Below, piece by piece: positions 14,611 through 15,878 of a stretch of DNA of 15,878 nucleotides. The notes beneath the pieces were generated by a model that ran no database searches, had not been told where the DNA came from, and saw only the letters and a program-made list of their open reading frames with translations. This DNA comes from JALYUA01 sp040004225. GTDB taxonomy: Bacteria; Acidobacteriota; Thermoanaerobaculia; UBA5066; Gp7-AA6. The position numbers and the translations under genes are program-made. The stretch is from NCBI GenBank assembly GCA_040004225.1, contig JBDUBI010000227.1, positions 1-15,878 on the forward strand, in the 5' to 3' direction. Numbering within the stretch: the first letter of the stretch is position 1; each line of letters begins with the position of its first letter.

Positions 14611-14654
14611 CCACCCCTCACCCCGGCCTTCTCCCCCGGCGCGCGGGGAGAGGG
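14611..14654. repeat. REP-like palindromic element
   Basis: The sequence CCACCCCTCACCCCGGCC leads into a hairpin in which 14627-14636 (CCTTCTCCCC) pairs with 14645-14654 (GGGGAGAGGG) as a 10-bp stem with one G-U pair. This resembles the widespread bacterial intergenic repeat of the form CCCTCACCCC...CTCTCCCC...GGGGAGAGGG. It lies in the 147-bp non-coding gap before glgA. The resemblance is from memory; copy number in this genome cannot be seen. Confidence 0.5.
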
Positions 14655-14682
14655 AACGGCGCGCTCCTCATTTCCGCGCGGC

Positions 14683-14688
14683 TAAACT
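14683..14688 (+). promoter_or_regulatory. TAAACT box 6 nt before the glgA start
   Basis: TAAACT fits the TANNNT -10 core and ends exactly 6 nt before the GTG start of glgA. No Shine-Dalgarno sequence lies between. This is the same geometry as at 13555-13566 and suggests a leaderless transcript. No -35 is visible. Confidence 0.35.
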
Positions 14689-14694
14689 CCCGGC

Positions 14695-15878
14695 GTGAAG
14701 ATCCTGTTTCTGACGGCCGAGGCGGCGCCGTTGGTGAAGGTCGGCGGGCTCGGAGACGTCGCGGGATCTCTCCCGGCGGCGCTCCGGGAGGCGGGGCACG
14801 ATGTGCGCGTCGCGCTGCCCGGATACGGGGCCATCGACTGGACGCGGTGGCGGCCGAAATATGTCTCGTCCGTTGCCGTTCGTCGGGGAGGAGGCGACTT
14901 TGCCGCTCACGCCTTTGAGACGGAGGTCGCGGGCATCCCCTTCTGGCTGATCACCGGGGGTCCGATTCCGAAAGACCGGACGATCTACGGCGCCGGGATC
15001 GCCGAGGACGCGCCCAAGTTCATCTTCTTCTCGCTCGCCGCCCTCTGGACCGCGCAGGCCAACGGCTTCCGCCCGGACGTGGTGCACGCCCACGACTTCC
15101 ACACAGGCGCGGCCGTCTGGTGGCTGGCCACGGACGGGCGCCGGAACGAATTTTTCGCGCCGGTCGCTTCGGTTCTGACGATTCACAACCTTCCCTACGC
15201 CGGGCAGGGCGCCGGACGCGCGCTCGGGGAGTACCTGCTGCCGAAAGCCGATGCGATTTCGCTTCTTCCGGAAACCTTTCGCGATTCCCTCCTGGGACTC
15301 GGGCTTCTCGGCGCCGACGAGATCTCGACGGTGTCGCCGACGTACGCCCGAGAAATCCAGACCCCCGAGCATGGCCGCGGGCTCGACGGGCTCCTCCGGG
15401 CTCGCGCGGACCGGCTGACCGGGATTCTGAACGGTATCGACGTCGGCGCCTGGAACCCCGCGACCGACGCTGCTCTCGCGGTGCCTTACGACGAATCGAC
15501 GCTCGACCGCCGGACCGCGAACAAGGAATCGCTTCACCGGGAGGCGGGGCTCGCTCCGGAGCTCGAGCGGCCGCTGCTCGCGGTTGTGTCCCGCCTGGAT
15601 TCCCAGAAGGGGCTCGACTTCGCCGTCCCGGCCGTCCGCCGGTGGCTCGATGGCGGCGGACAATTCGTTCTCCTCGGAACCGGCGAAGCGGCTCTGGAAG
15701 CCGCCTTCGCCGCAATCGAGCTCGACTACCCCGGCCAGGCGAGCGTGCGGTTGCGCTTTGACGCCCCGTACGCGCATCGGATCTATGCCGGAGCGGATGC
15801 GCTCCTGATTCCCTCCCGTTACGAGCCCTGCGGGCTGACACAGATGATCGCCATGCGATACGGGGCGATCCCCGTGGC
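14695..15878 (+). CDS. glgA: Glycogen synthase GlgA, N-terminal part (cut by window end)
   Basis: GlgA is a GT5-family enzyme that extends alpha-1,4-glucan chains from ADP-glucose in the cytosol. The 394 visible residues cover the N-terminal starch-synthase domain and most of the C-terminal GT-B domain of a protein usually near 480 residues. Seen motifs are the ADP-glucose-binding KVGGLGDVAGSLP (15-27; KTGGL in E. coli), HAHDFHTG (131-138), IHNLPYAG (163-170) and NGIDVGAWNP (246-255). Later come SRLDSQKGLD (299-308) and RYEPCGLTQMIAMRYG (375-390), with Glu377 as the expected catalytic residue. The GTG start is chosen because the conserved KILFLTAEAAPL begins right there. It has no visible ribosome-binding site but a TANNNT box at 6 nt. 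No other glycogen gene is in the window. The frame is intact to the edge, so the truncation is only of the window. Confidence 0.94.
   Translation, partial: MKILFLTAEAAPLVKVGGLGDVAGSLPAALREAGHDVRVALPGYGAIDWTRWRPKYVSSVAVRRGGGDFAAHAFETEVAGIPFWLITGGPIPKDRTIYGAGIAEDAPKFIFFSLAALWTAQANGFRPDVVHAHDFHTGAAVWWLATDGRRNEFFAPVASVLTIHNLPYAGQGAGRALGEYLLPKADAISLLPETFRDSLLGLGLLGADEISTVSPTYAREIQTPEHGRGLDGLLRARADRLTGILNGIDVGAWNPATDAALAVPYDESTLDRRTANKESLHREAGLAPELERPLLAVVSRLDSQKGLDFAVPAVRRWLDGGGQFVLLGTGEAALEAAFAAIELDYPGQASVRLRFDAPYAHRIYAGADALLIPSRYEPCGLTQMIAMRYGAIPV

Overview
The window is strongly GC-rich and densely coded, with bacterial Shine-Dalgarno sites and operon spacing. It encodes a complete SUF-type iron-sulfur cluster operon of the SufS/SufU/SufT type, a FecR-domain protein with Trp/Gly-rich DUF6600-like repeats and a long Pro/Arg tail, a LEA14-like lipoprotein and a bacterial glycogen synthase. 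This mix suggests an Acidobacteriota-like soil or subsurface bacterium. That placement rests on gene content and family familiarity only; there is no rRNA or marker tree.

Layout. From 1 to 144 there is no gene, but a 74-nt stretch (51-124) can fold completely into a three-way junction. A YeiH/UPF0324-family membrane protein lies at 145-1407 on the minus strand. Divergent from it is an aconitase/isopropylmalate-dehydratase-superfamily enzyme (1500-3530) whose swivel domain precedes the Fe-S catalytic domains. Next is a large secreted FecR/DUF6600 protein (3711-6245), followed by a strong hairpin.

The centre (6469-12992) is one operon: sufB-sufC-sufD-sufS-sufU-sufT and a trailing Rrf2-family regulator with three clustered cysteines. 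It is preceded by an AT-rich promoter island with a perfect TTGACA box. SufBCD is the scaffold/ATPase complex, SufS the cysteine desulfurase, SufU its zinc-dependent sulfur acceptor and SufT a maturation factor. The Rrf2 protein is the likely cluster sensor that feeds back on the operon. The aconitase-like enzyme upstream is itself a probable [4Fe-4S] client.

The right part (13030-15878) holds small envelope genes: a LEA14-like lipoprotein (minus strand), a membrane-anchored protein with a BamE/SmpA-like C-terminus and a short secreted Pro/Thr-rich protein. Last comes the 5' part of glgA, cut by the window edge. The spacers here contain four degenerate heptamer repeats, a leader with two hairpins, a REP-like palindrome, and two start codons preceded at exactly 6 nt by a TANNNT box without a visible ribosome-binding site.

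Most of the window is recognisable biology. I found no convincing new defence, mobile or biosynthetic system. The points most worth a second look are the permuted aconitase, the FecR/DUF6600 protein, the trailing Rrf2 regulator, the possible leaderless starts and the structured spacers.
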